Below, in pieces: positions 24,186 to 35,869 of a DNA stretch of 44,332 nucleotides. Below the pieces are notes generated by a model that saw only the letters and a program-made list of their open reading frames with translations, made no database searches and was not told the DNA's origin. The stretch is from Allomyces macrogynus ATCC 38327 (lineage: Eukaryota > Blastocladiomycota > Blastocladiomycetes > Blastocladiales > Blastocladiaceae), in NCBI GenBank assembly GCA_000151295.1, contig GG745330.1:1615249-1659580 (forward strand), written 5' to 3'. Each line of letters starts with the position of its first letter. Position 1 is the first letter of the stretch. The translations under genes were made by a program, and so were the position numbers.

Positions 24186-26350
24186 CTATCCACGGAGCAG
24201 CGGCGTCTTCTCATCCTCCCCCTTCCCGCGCACACTCGCATCGTCCTCACCCCCACTCTCTCCACCGTCGGCGCGCACGCTCAATCCACTGCTGCGTGTT
24301 AGTTTCCGCTGCGCCGTCGGACCCGCTGCCGCGGTCCGCATTCCAGCGCGCGGCGGACTCGATCCGGCGAGCGCGTCCAAGGTCGACCGCGACCGGCGCG
24401 GCCCGCGTGGGAGGAGCAGGTCCGGCGTGGGCATCGGCGCGAGTCGAGGCGTGAGCCGTGGGGTCACAGCGCCATTGGTGCCGGTGAGCCGTGGAGTCGT
24501 TGAACCGTTGCCGGTGAGCCGGGGTGTGCCGGGTGCAGCGGACGCGGGGATTCGAGGGGACTTGAACCGGCGCGGGACGGGGACTTGCCGGCGCATGTCG
24601 ACGTAGACGTCGGTTTCTGAGGGTGCGCGGAGGGGAGAATTAAGATGTGCATAGCGGGCATGGCGCGACGCGAGCGGGACAGACGTACCGTCAATGATTT
24701 CCTCGCCAATCAGCTCCTCAATCACGTCCTCGAGCGTGACGATGCCGAGCACGTTGAGGACCGGGCGCGAGTACGGGTCGGACGTAGCCAATGCCGCCGC
24801 ATGAATCCTTTCCTCGTCGTCATTCACGACCACAGCCATATGCGACCGCCCCTCCTGGAACAAGTTGAGGATATCAAAGCACGCGACATTTGGCGCGAGG
24901 ACGGGCACGGGCATGATCGCGTGCGCAAAGTCGCGCACTTTCAATGCATTCGCCGGGTCGTACGTGACGAGTTTCTTGACGAGCAGCATGCCGATAATGT
25001 TTTTCCGGTTCGAGCCGGCGTAGACGGGCACGCGCGAGTGGCCCTTGTCGACGAGCTCGTGCACCTTGCGCTCGTCGAGGACCTGGTCCCACTCGACCAT
25101 GTAGGTCGCCTCGAGCGGCGTCATGATCGACTGCACGTCCTTGTCGCGCAGGTCGAGCACGGCTTGGATGATCGTGACTTCATCGTTGGTCAGCGGGCCA
25201 AAGTGCGCCTCGGACTGTTCGTGCAGCGAGACGAGCGCCTTGAGTTCTGGAGGAAAGATCGGAGGCATCAGAGAAGTGGGGGGGGGGGGGGGGCGCGGGT
25301 CAGGAGACGGATGACGGGACACGCGGCGTCGTCGGCAGGCCCGGTGAGATATAGTTACCGGCGCGCTTGTAGGTCATGCCCTCGGTCTCGCCGAGAATCC
25401 AGTCGAGCAGCTTGCTGATCGGGTAGGCCCTGGGGACGAACAAAGTGTTGGATCAGAATTTTGGCGACGCTAGTGCGAGGTCCGTCCAAACGTACAATCG
25501 GCGACAGGATCCACATCAACGCGCGCACAAACCACGCGCAATTGGCGCCGACGGCGAGCCCGTACCGCGAGCACACTGCCTGCGGGATGATTCTAGCCAT
25601 GGACATGGCACGTCAGGAATCGATGCGCGTGTGCTACCGCGTTGGGGGAAACGAGCCAAACATACTCGCCAAAGATGACAATCAAGGTTGTGGAAATGAC
25701 GACAGCAGGCCACCCGCCGCCCCAGATCGAGTCGGTGAGAATAGGCAGCGTCTCGTTGACAATGACGTTGGCGAGCAGCAGCGTCACGAGCAGCCAGTGG
25801 CCCTGCTTGCGAATTGGCTTGATTTTCCTCGCGTAGATGCGTTCCTTTTCCTGGCCCGATTGTTCTACGTACGTTTCCCCAAAGAAAGCATGTGATCAGC
25901 CGCAAAGAATCTCGCGAGGAAACCAGCAAGCACTGAAACGGATAAATGCGAACCAAGCACCTCGAGCGACATCAGGTCGAGCGACAGCAGGCCGAGCGTA
26001 AGGCCTACGAATCATCAAATCAACGCGAGCATGTCCCGGCAGCCAAGCATTGTCCTCTCCACCCGGTTAATGCAGCGCGTACCGGCAAACAGGCCACCGG
26101 CCAGCACGAGCACCACGATCACACCCAGCATGAAGTAAAAATCGCGCGAATACGGCGGAATATCGTCGTCGTCAATGCCGCCTTTGCTCGCAGCATGTAC
26201 AGAGCCGTCGTGAGCGGCATGATCGTCGCGGATGGCATGAGCGGGGGCGGCAAACGCGTGCGCGGTCGCGACCAAGAGCGCAAGAAGCACGGCGGTAATG
26301 GCAACGGCAGCGTGCAATTTGCGCGTCAGCGGGCGACCCGTGTGCGACAT
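24186..26350 (-). CDS. MAM3: Mam3/CNNM-type membrane protein (DUF21 and CBS domains)
   Basis: Integral membrane protein of the CNNM/Mam3 family, which in yeast acts in vacuolar metal (Mn/Mg) homeostasis. Exons: 26350-26083, 26004-25954, 25864-25666, 25592-25496, 25429-25359, 25246-24689, 24616-24186. There is a signal-like N-terminus ([17 protein letters not shown]), then the DUF21 region with [35 protein letters not shown] and [16 protein letters not shown]. The CBS pair follows ([44 protein letters not shown]). The long tail has repeated TPRLT units and ends EKTPLLRG. The join at 25496/25429 is one base out of phase, although the flanking protein ([19 protein letters not shown]) fits the family perfectly. 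An alternative start is ATG 26377. Confidence 0.9.
25278..25293. repeat. 16-base poly-G run in a Mam3 intron
   Basis: Sixteen uninterrupted G on the plus strand (poly-C in the transcript) inside the intron 25358-25247, upstream of the acceptor. Such runs are prone to length error and slippage. Confidence 0.95.
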
Positions 26351-26552
26351 GGTGGACGCTATTGGCGGCCGCGTCATGCTGCAGGTTCGGCGTTGTGGTT
26401 GGTTGTAGGTTCGTTTTTTTGTCTCTTGCAAATGAGGGGAGGTGATCAAGGGACAAGATCATTGATAGCCTGCCAGCACGGTGACCGAGCGCCGGGAGCA
26501 GAGAAAACGTGAGCGCGACACTTCACAACTGACCCTTCACAACAGATCCCCC

Positions 26553-27523
26553 ATGGCCGCTCCGACATCGACCACCACCGCTTCGGCGCCGCCGCCAACA
26601 CGCTCAACACCGGCCGCACTGTCTGGGCCATCTTCGGCGTCATCGCCGTCGCAGCCGCTCGTCGCACGCCCACGTCCGGCCCCACGCCCGCCAGCCTCGC
26701 GCGATGACCTGATCCAATCGCTCCACGGCTTGCGCACGCTAGTGTGGGGCATCCCCGGCATTATTCGGCAGGGTGACGCGGCCGCTATTCGCGCGCACCA
26801 TGAATCAATCGTGACGCTGCTCGACCTTGTTGGCGCGGCGGCCGCGGTCGCTCCTGCTGGTGGATCGGGTCGCGGCACGGCACCTGCACCAAGAGTTAAA
26901 GAGCAGGCGACGGCGAATGGTCATGGCGGCTCGGCCGTCGCGAGCGACGGCGCTACTGATCATGCCGTGGGTGCGCAACAACCGGCGCCGCCTGCTGTGA
27001 CGGTGGTTGCCGTGAACGACAAGCAGATGGAGGTGCATTTTCTTCTTTGCTGCCCGCATGCTCGTTCTCGTTGATCATAGCGCCGAATTTCCCCTCCCAG
27101 ATCGCCATCCCGGCGCTCGCCGCCGTCGCAACCGTCACCTTCGCCCAGTCCCCCACCTCCGGCCCCTCTGCCGCGCGCCGCATCGCCTCCGTCACGCTGC
27201 ACACAACTTCCTCGACCTCCTCCGCTCCCGCCGCGCCTCCCGTCCTCCGCCGTCTCGCGCACCTCGCTGAGACGGCCCTGCGCACACACTCTGACGTCTG
27301 CGCGGTCGCGTGGGCCACGTCGGCGGCGCGCACGTTCCTGGATCCGTGCACGGCGTGCGGCCTGCTGCTCAAGCCCGAGGCCGATGCGGGCGCCGCGCCG
27401 TATGCCGCGCCGCTCGTCCGGTGGCGTGCGGCTGCGGGGCAGATTGCATTGCACGAGTCGTGCTGCCTCGCGGCGTACGGCGCCGACTGGGCCGCGGGCG
27501 AGTCGATGGCGGCGGGGTTGTGA
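26553..27523 (+). CDS. MED27: Mediator complex subunit 27-like protein
   Basis: Two exons, 26553-27032 and 27101-27523, give 300 residues, close to the usual Med27 length. The N-terminus is a Ser/Pro/Ala-rich linker, followed by a helical segment (LIQSLHGLRTLVWGIPGIIR) and a second linker. The C-terminal domain carries the Med27-like zinc-binding pattern C243-x2-C246 ... H278-x2-C281: DPCTACGLLL, then LVRWRAAAGQIALHESC. In that family the region reads as a Cys pair, a Leu/Pro-rich stretch, Arg-Trp, and His-x2/3-Cys. Mediator links transcription factors to RNA polymerase II in the nucleus. The call rests mainly on the C-terminal motif. The N-terminal half is poorly conserved and gives little support. 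The gene starts about 200 bases from the divergent Mam3 start. Confidence 0.65.
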
Positions 27524-27792
27524 AGAGATGGCAGGTGCGCGCGCCAAGTGGGGGGCGTGGCACGGTGGAGAAGCAAGGGTAGGTGCTGCTTGAAAGCGCT
27601 GTTGAATGTTTTGATTTGGAAATAACAATTGGACAGGCTGCTGGCCGAAGTGCCGTTTGCTCAACTTGTCAGTGTCTGCTTAACAACACCATCGGCCAAT
27701 GCAATGCGTCCATTGTCAACCAACAAAATCACAGCTCCAGACAATACCTAGGGGTACGAGCCAGCTCTCCGATCCGTCGATAAACGATTTCC

Positions 27793-30700
27793 TCAAAATC
27801 CGAGCACCAGCATGATCCCGAACCCGACCGTCAAGACCGTGGCCCACACGCCCACACTGGCCGGGATCCCGACCTTGACAAAGTCCATGGTCTTGAGATA
27901 CGGCGTCCCGGCGGCATCTTCTTGCGAGATGGCGTTGAGGTTCGGGAACCCCGAGACAGGAAGGCCCATGGCGCCCGAGCACATGAGTGCCGCGCCCATG
28001 ACGAGCAGCCGCGGGTGCGGGTCGGCCATTTGGCTGCCGACTTCGCTCACGATGGGCAACACGATCAATGCAGCGACAGTGTGGCTAGAAGCGGAAGGAA
28101 CAGAAGCGGAGCCGTCAGTCTCCCTTTCGTGACCACAACCTCACAGGAGCAGGTGAAACGTACCTGATGAACGTCGCCACGACCAGAACGAGCCCGGAAA
28201 ACACGACGAGCACCGACCACAGCGACATGCCGTGCGTGAACACCTTGACCTGCGTCGCAATCACGACCAGTAGGCCCGAGTTCTCGACGGCCTTGCCGAG
28301 CGCGATCCCGCCCATGGCGAGCATGATGACGGTCCACAGAAACCTACGTTGACGCGGAACGTCAGTCAACCAGAACTCAGGCAACCGAGAGGACCTGGGC
28401 GTAAACAACGCGTACGAGTTGAAGTCCTCCTTGCTGAGAATCCCCGTCCCAAAGAACACGACCAGCGGCACAAACGCAATGATGCCCATGTCGCCGACCC
28501 ACGGCTCGAGCGCCGACTCGATGCACCACAGGAAAATCGTGAACCCCGTCACCAGGATGATCAACCACTGCTTGCCCGTGAGCTTGTCGTCGGACGCGCG
28601 CAGCGGCACAATCTCGGGCGTGCCAATGTGCGGCTGGTAGACGACCACAAGCAAGATCCACGTCAGAACGTTCGTGAGGACGCAAATCGGCAGCGCAATC
28701 GTAAACCACTCGGCCCACGTCGGTGCCGGCGTCATGTTCTGGATCGCGACCACGTTTTGCGGCGAGGAAATGGGCGAGGCCATGCCACCAATCTAGGGCA
28801 GGGGATTTCCATTGGTGAGCCTCTGGGGTCAAAATGTTGGCAGTGAGAAACGAGCAGGAGGTTGGGACATACGTTGGAGGCCAGCGCAATGCCGAGGATC
28901 AGCGCCGAGCCAAAACTGCTGTTGGGCGGCAGCGTGCGCAGGATCGGCTACATTAGAGACCAAGTGAGCACCGTCAGGTTGCACGACCGAACCCATCCAA
29001 GACCAGCAACAACCAAGTCCGAAACACACGCACCTGCACAATCGAAAAGCACAGCACGGGTGCCGCCACATTACTGATCCACATGGACGCAAACGTTGCC
29101 ACAAACATGTTGGCGAGCAGCACCCAAATCGTCTTGGTCCCGGCCTTACTCAGCAGCGACACGGCGAGGATCTTGGCAATAAAATGCTTGGACAGCGCCG
29201 CGGCAATCGTGAACCCGCCCAGCAGCAACATGATCACGGGCGAGAACATGGCGCCAAACACGAGCTTGGTTGCACTGTGCGGGTCGAGCCGCACGAGCGT
29301 GGCTGGATCACGCATGACGCGTAGCATGACGACGAGCATTGGAATGCACAGCGACGTGACAAACAGCGGCAGCGCCTCGGTGCCCCACATCCACGATGCC
29401 GAGAGCAAAATGGCCAAACATGCCTGCTGCTCGGGCGAGTCGAACCAGTCGGCCTGCAAGATGCCGACCAGGATGGCGACCCCGACCAGAAACGACGCGA
29501 GTTGAGGCCCGACGCGCGGGACGGGGACCGTCAACCCAAACCCGACGGGCACGCGGTACCACTTGGGTTTCGACGTCTCGTCCTTGGCAACGCCCACGGC
29601 ATGCACGCGCCGCTCACGCGACATCATGTCACGCCAGACCGTGTTGCGCTCGTAGGCCACGTGCTGCCGCAAGTTGGTTTTCAGCTCGGCCTGCGCCGTC
29701 TCGACGTCGTCGAGTGTGATGACGTGCGCGTACATAAGCTCGATCGCCTCGATGCGCTGCTGCAGGTGCAGCTGCGTGTCGGGCTGCCACGGGTACGACT
29801 CTTGCACGCGCTGCAAGTAGGTCTTGCGCAGGTTTGACTGCGTGACCTTGTCCTGTTACACAGACCCAAAGGGGGTCAATTGTTAGATCGTGTCGCGGCC
29901 GTGGGAGGGTGAGAAGTGGTTGAAACGTACGAATTTCTTCAAGATCTTGGAGAACCCCGTCTGGTTGAGGCTCGCATAGTCGCGCAAGTCGCACAGTGCG
30001 ACGTAGACCTCGATCGCACGGCGGCCCAGTCGGACACGGTGGTCCTGCATCGACCGGCGCGTCCAGATCGAATGTGTCGCCGACGCCGAATTCGAGTGCG
30101 GGAGCCGCGAAGGCAACCGCAAGGGCGACGCGGGCGCCGACGACATGGGCGTCGTGCGCAGCGCGAGCGGTTCCGTGACGGGCCGCAGCGGCGACGTAGG
30201 CGTGGTCACGAGCGGCACGCCCGGCGGCGGGACTTGCGGGTTGGGCGGGGGCAGCGGCGCCTCGAGCTCGTCGTCGGCATAGTCCTCGTCGTCGCCGTGG
30301 CCGTGCACGTCAAAGACGGCCTGGCCCGAGGTGCGCGCTCCGTTGGTGACGGCGGGACTCGCGAGCGGGCTGCTGGCCGCGGACGCGGCCATATTCACGT
30401 GCGACGCACGGCGCGAACTGGCCGCCGTCGACGCGACCCGTGTCCAATAGACGGTCTCGGCGTACTGGATGTCGGACCGCAATGCCTCGACGTTGTCGGC
30501 GAGCGCCTTTTCGGCCTTGACGTAGTGTGCGACGATCTTGTCGAGCTCGGCGTCGAGCGCACGAACAAACGCATCGGGCGTCACATTTTCGCCAATCGCA
30601 CCGTACGCGGCTAAACCAGCACTGCTGCTGCCGGCAGGGCCCAGGAGCGGGGTGGCCTCGACCGAGGCTGACGCGGCCCGACCGAGCTCGGCGTCGGACG

Positions 30701-30836
30701 ACGGCGCAGTGCCGTAGAGGTGCGCCGACTCGACCCGCTCAAGCGCGTAAATGTACTTTTTCAGGTGTGAGTAGGCAATATACGAGTCGGCCCAGTCGGG
30801 GACCGAGTTGAGCCGTAGCTGATGCGAGAACTTCAT
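27793..30836 (-). CDS. PHO90: SPX-domain low-affinity phosphate transporter (SLC13/DASS type)
   Basis: Plasma-membrane phosphate carrier of the yeast Pho87/Pho90/Pho91 group. Exons: 30836-29931, 29852-29034, 28947-28873, 28792-28416, 28343-28164, 28084-27793, giving 882 residues with every junction in frame. The N-terminal SPX domain begins MKFSHQLRLNSVPDWADSYI and YSHLKKYIYALE. Its closing part, GFSKILKKFDKVTQSNLR, is split by intron 1. Between SPX parts is a long Ser/Ala/Pro and acidic insert. The membrane half has a dozen hydrophobic segments, including GGFTIAAALSKHFIAK, WISNVAAPVLCFSIVQ, GGMASPISSPQNVVAI and the SLC13-type FISHTVAALIVLPIV, the last restored exactly by splicing. SPX domains sense inositol pyrophosphates and restrain transport. 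Pho91-type vacuolar location is an alternative. Confidence 0.92.
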
Positions 30837-31288
30837 GATGGTTTGGAGCGACGCGACGGATCAGGGGCGGGAAGCTCGAGCGCACGGCACGACGCGAAAG
30901 CGTCGGGATGGGGCGGTGTTCGGCAGGATACCGCGAGTTGCGACTTGTTCGGCGCAACGGTTTGTTGGTACGGATTCGATTTTGCAGCGGACACGTTTGC
31001 AGAGAGGGAGAGGGAGAGAGGAACGTCTTTGCAACTGCACAAAGATGAAGCTGCAAACAACCGGCAGCCAGCCCTCTTCTCTCACATTGCTGCTGTCTTA
31101 CTTCTTTGTTTGTTCGGTCGCACTCCCTCACGACCGCGGCAGACCAACCGCCCCGACCGTCCTGGCAGAGATTTACCCTCAAAACAACCCAGCAAGGCCA
31201 AGCTGGGCCGAGCAGCGACGCTCATGCGAAAAAAAGCAACAGGTGGTTGGCCATCGCATTGATATGCTCGACAACAATCCACATTCGA
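30837..31288. other. Upstream region of the SPX transporter
   Basis: About 450 bases. It has a purine run GAGAGGGAGAGGGAGAGAGG near 31001-31020 on the plus strand (pyrimidine-rich in the transporter's direction, a common fungal promoter or 5' UTR feature). No gene is seen. Confidence 0.4.
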
Positions 31289-32480
31289 TCACTTGGAAAG
31301 CTTCAAACGTGTGGTGCGGATGATCGGCCACTTTGCAACATGGCTGTCATAGCACACGCCCGGTCGCAAGGGGTACAAGACATAATGTGGAATGCGCTTC
31401 TGCATCATGTCATAGGTGGCCTCCACCAACCGCCCGCCCAATCGCGGGACCAGTTTCGGCTCATTCCAGGTGAGACCGCGCAATCGACGTGCTTGTTCTT
31501 GATGGCAATGTCGACGAGCGACTCGGAACAGTCGCCGCAAAACTTGCGAGCAGCGCCAGGCGCATCGTGGACAGTCGTGTAATCAACCACAGCGCGCTTC
31601 CCTTGAGCCACGGCCCATGCCAGTGCTGTCCACTCCATATTGTCGCGGTCCTCACCCCAGACTCGTTAACGACCTCGTCCACCTTGATCAACTCCAATTC
31701 GAGCAACAACTTGAGCGGGATCAATTTGCCATCCACGGTTGCAGCACACAGGGCTGGCTGCCTGACTGACCAACCACACCGACTTGGCATGGGCACAGAT
31801 GACCCTGTGCAGAAAACTCTGGATAATGACCTTGAGCAGTGCCGCATCGGCTTCCATGTTCATGATCATGAACGCATTGAGCATCACGCTCAGAGGAATG
31901 GGATCACAACCTGTCTGGCGCCCAATCGTCGGGTCCGCACCTTGGTCGCCTGGGTAGAAGTCGAAGTCGTAGTTATAGGATCTGTCCAAGCCCATGAGGA
32001 GTTGAATGGCCCTGCACACATTTCGTGGATAGTTTCGAGAGCTGGGTGTTTGGCCGTGGCAGTTCGTCACTGAAAAGTGATGTGCTCCTTTCTCTGGGGC
32101 AGGATGATCAATACCTACCTCGAGTGAGTGGCTGGACAACACTGGGTTGAAGGATTGCACGCCACTGTGTCAATGTGCTTATGAAGCGGCACCTGTGCCA
32201 AAGAACTGTGGGGTTGAGCAGGAACTTGACAAATTCGCATTACTGTTCAATGTTTGAGCGTTTGGTCAACAGTTTATCAACAGAAAGCATGATGCTCCTT
32301 ACCTTGAGGCTTGATGTTTCCAACCTTGCCACAGGCGAGCGGCAGCTGGGGAATCCATGCTCACACTTAACATGGGCCAGCATGTTTATGAAGCAGCACT
32401 TGAGCCAGAGAACAGCAGAGTTCGAGCGGGTGCTGACTGCAGCAGCACTGACGATTCACAGATGCTGTTGGGTTCTAATT
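31289..32480 (-). pseudogene. Decayed ankyrin-repeat-like gene
   Basis: On the minus strand a single protein thread can be followed only by changing frame several times. From upstream: CEFVKFLLNPTVLWHRCRF, a block with MNMEADAALLKVIIQSFLHR, then DGKLIPLKLLLELELIKVDE, then MEWTALAWAVAQGKRAVVDY, then ESLVDIAIKNKHVDC, and finally LTWNEPKLVPRLGGRL to a stop at 31289. The helix-rich units with TALAWAVAQGK and VDIAIKNKHVD resemble ankyrin repeats. Shifts fall near 31650-31670, 31750-31770 and 31480-31500, and stops occur upstream. At 32173-32220 and 32382-32429 the DNA is similar (CTTATGAAGC.GCAC / TTTATGAAGCAGCAC), consistent with former tandem repeat units. 32481-32842 holds nothing I recognise. 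Confidence 0.5.
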
Positions 32481-32842
32481 TTGTTTCAAAAATCATTGCT
32501 CGCTGTGCCTTCGTCTCTTGGTCTGACTCTCCGACTTCTTTTTGGCTACGAGCGTGCAAGAACCTGTCCATTGCTCCTGTCCTCGCAGGCGCAACCCGGG
32601 AAGGAAAGCGAGGGGAGCACAAAGCAAGCAATGTCCATGGCAACCGATTGACGTGCTGTCTCGTGACCTCGAAAACAATCGCCCTGATCTACCTCCACCA
32701 GCACACCCACAAATCTAGACTTGAGCGGCAAGGACCGCAAAGCACGAGCAAGAACCACCGAAACAATCAAGACACAACAGCAACCGCATCAGCAGCGCTG
32801 TGCTGCACTTGTCCACCCAAACTACCCAGGACCCCACCGACC

Positions 32843-35800
32843 ATGCACAAGGCCAAGAAGCTGCGCCGCGATACCTCACCCGTGGCAACCGCGGCTGCAG
32901 TCAAGCCGAAACCGCGATCGTCCGGCATCTTTGTCCCGTTCCGCGCTCTCGGCACCATTTGCAACGACGTGCCGTTTGATCTGCAAGCGCTCGGCGCCGA
33001 CCATTTCGTCACGACCTGCGTCGGCAATGCGTTCCACGTTTACAACTGCGATCGGTTCCGGCTCATGGCCGTGAGTACGCCGACACCCGGACCCATCTCG
33101 GCGCTGGCCGCGTTCAAGGAGACCACATTCGCCGCGTGCCGCGATGCCGTTTACGTGTTCCGGCGAGGGAAGAAGGTGCGCATGCCGCTGTGCGATCACC
33201 AAATCAGGTCCATTTGACTGACTGGATTAAGCGACGCGCGACGACAATTAGTACGCTGAGCTGCGCAACGACAAAATTGACGGCACCATCATTCAAATGA
33301 TGGTGTTTGGCGACTACCTCTTGGCCCTCAGCGACGATAACCTGCTCACGGCGTGGTTGCACGCATCAGGAGGTGGGTGCACTCTGCAGTTTTGTCTCAC
33401 TCCAGGCCTCTCTGCTCGACATCGCGACTATTGTGTGCTCTGAACTGACCATTTTCGCAAACACAAAATAACAGAGGTCTACTCGACCATTGAATTCGCC
33501 CCCTCGTTTGCCGCCACGTGTTTCATGCACCCGCACACCTACCTCAACAAGGTGCTCGTCGGGTCGGCGCAGGGCGCGCTGCAAATCTGGAACATTAAGA
33601 CCAACAAGCTCATTTACGAATTCGAGTCGATGGGCGGCGCGATCACGAGTCTCGTGCAGTCGCCGGTGCTCGACGTGGTCGCGATCGGCCAGGTCGACGG
33701 CCACGTGCTGCTGCACAATCTCAAGCTCGACGAGCGCATTGTCAAGTACTACCAGGAGTCACGCGTGACGGCCATCACGTTCCGCACTGACCACGAGCCC
33801 CTCATGGCGACGGCCAACCACCAGGGCGATATCGCCATTTGGGACCTGGCCAACCGCCGGCTCATGCACCACGTCAAGGGCGCGCACGCCGGCCTGATTC
33901 CGTCGATGCAGTTCTTGGCCGGGCAACCCGTCCTGCTCACGTCGGGCGCCGACAATGCCATCAAGCAGTTCATTTTCGACGCGGCCGACGGTGTTCCGCG
34001 GCTGCTCAACTTCCGCGAGGGCCATTCGCAGCCGCCCACGCGCGTGCGTTTCTCCGACGGCGAGGGCAAGTTCTTGCTCACGGCCGCGCGCGACCGCGCC
34101 GTCCGCGTCTTCTCGGTCGTGCGCGACGCGCAGTCGACGGAGCTGTCGCAGGGTGCCGGTACGGGCACGGCGGCCAACTCAGGCACGCACGCGACCAAGG
34201 GCGCGAAACGGCTTGGGATCACGCTCGACCAGATCAAGCTGTCGCCTGCGACGACCATCGCCTCGTGCGAGCTGACGCAGCGTGATTGGGACAATTTGGT
34301 CACGGCGCACGAGAACGAGCCGGCGGCACGCACGTGGTCGTTCCAGCGGCGCGCCATTGGCAAGCACCAGCTGCCGGCAACCGACGGCGGGGTCGTCAAG
34401 GCCGTGGTCGTGTCAGCGTGCGGCAACTTTGCCGTGGTCGGGTCGTCGATGGGCGGGCTCGACGTCTACAACATGCAGTCGGGCCAGCTGCGCCGGTCGT
34501 TCCGTGGACATACCAAGGCCGTAACGGGGCTCGTCATGGACCGCGTCAACCGGTATGTCGTCTCAGCGTCGCTCGACAAGTCGATTCGCGTCTGGGACTT
34601 TGCCGCAGGAAAGGAGCTGTACGCGTTCCCCGTGCCGGCACCCGTCACGCAACTCGTTGGGCATGCCGACAACGAGCTCGTGGCCGCGGTCGCTGACGAC
34701 CAGTGCATTCGCATCCTCGACCTCGACACGCGCCGCATCGTGCGCGAGTTCTGGGGCCACCGCAACCGCATCACCGACGTGGCGTTCTCGCCCGACGGCA
34801 GGTGGCTCGTCTCGGCGGCACTGGATGCGACCGTGCGCACGTGGGACTTGCCGACTGGCTTCCTGATTGACCAGTTCCGCGTCGACCATGTGGCCACGTC
34901 GGTTGCTTTTTCGCCCGTCGGTGATTTCTTGGCCACGACGCACGTTGACAACTTGGCGGTTGCGCTGTGGTCGAACCGCGCGCAGTACTCGACCATTGCC
35001 GTCAAGCCAATCGACGACGACGAGGAAGACGACTCGGCGCTCGTGGACGTGGCATTGCCGTCGGCCGCAGGTGAGGATGAGGACGAGGCGTACGCTGAAG
35101 AGGCTGGGCCCGCAGCCGTGCCGAGCGCTGACTCGGCCGGCGGTGTTGCCGTCACGTACTCAGACTACGAGACACCCGCGCAGCTCACGGCCAAGATGGT
35201 AACGCTCGGCCAGCATCCGTCGTCGCGGTGGCAGATGCTGCTCAACCTCGAGGCCGTCAAAGCGCGCAATAAGCCCAAGGAACCGCCGAAGCAACCCGAG
35301 CGCGCCCCCTTTTTCTTGCCGACCGTCGCTGGCCTCATGCCGACATTTGACTCGAGCAGCGCCGACAAGGGTGCTCAGGACCGCGAGAGTGCATTGGCGG
35401 CACTAAGCAAATTGTCGCTCGAGTCCGAGTTTGTGCTCCTGCTACGCGACAATGACAGCAAGGGCGACTGTACGTCTCGACTTTGTCGCAACTTCTTGTC
35501 GTGGCACGGACCGTATACTGACTCTGGACCTTCTCCACTCCTCTTTTTCTAGACTCGGTCTTCCTCGCTACGCTGCTTGACATGGGCCCGTCCTCGCTCG
35601 ACATGGAAATCCGCATGCTGCCCGAGACGCACTTTGTTGCCTTTTTGCGTGCCGTGCGCGCCCACATGGCGACGCGGCGCGACTTTGATGCGATCGAAGC
35701 CATTTTGCACGTGTTCTTGTCGTGCCATGGCGAGGCTCTGTCGCGCGCCGACGACCGCGTGCGCGAGGAGCTGCAGCTGGTGCTGCAGACGCACGACAAG

Positions 35801-35869
35801 GAGTGGTCGCGTGTGCGCGCTCTCGTGCGGTACTGCAGCTGTATGCTGGATTTCGTGCGGCAGGCGTGA
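32843..35869 (+). CDS. UTP21: Utp21/WDR36, SSU processome WD40 protein
   Basis: U3 snoRNP-associated protein of the small-subunit processome, needed for 18S rRNA maturation in the nucleolus. Exons 32843-33175, 33252-33372, 33475-35469 and 35553-35869 give 921 residues, the normal family length. Tandem WD40 propellers include GSAQGALQIWNIKTNKLIYE, NHQGDIAIWDLANRRLMHH, SASLDKSIRVWDFAAGKEL and FSPDGRWLVSAALDATVRTW. The C-terminal Utp21 domain follows (ESALAALSKLSLESEF, then MEIRMLPETHFVAFLRAVRAH). Intron 1 uses the in-phase donor GTGCGC after RRGKK. The GT at 33207 gives the wrong phase. Introns are 76, 102 and 83 nt. Confidence 0.95.

Noticed and set aside
24019..24606. Plus-strand Ser/Pro-rich open frame
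   Set aside because: Antisense to the last Mam3 exon and its 3' flank, with no conserved motif.
33205..33251. UTP21 intron starting at GTCC (33207)
   Set aside because: It gives the wrong phase. The GTGCGC donor at 33176 keeps frame and gives a typical 76-nt intron.
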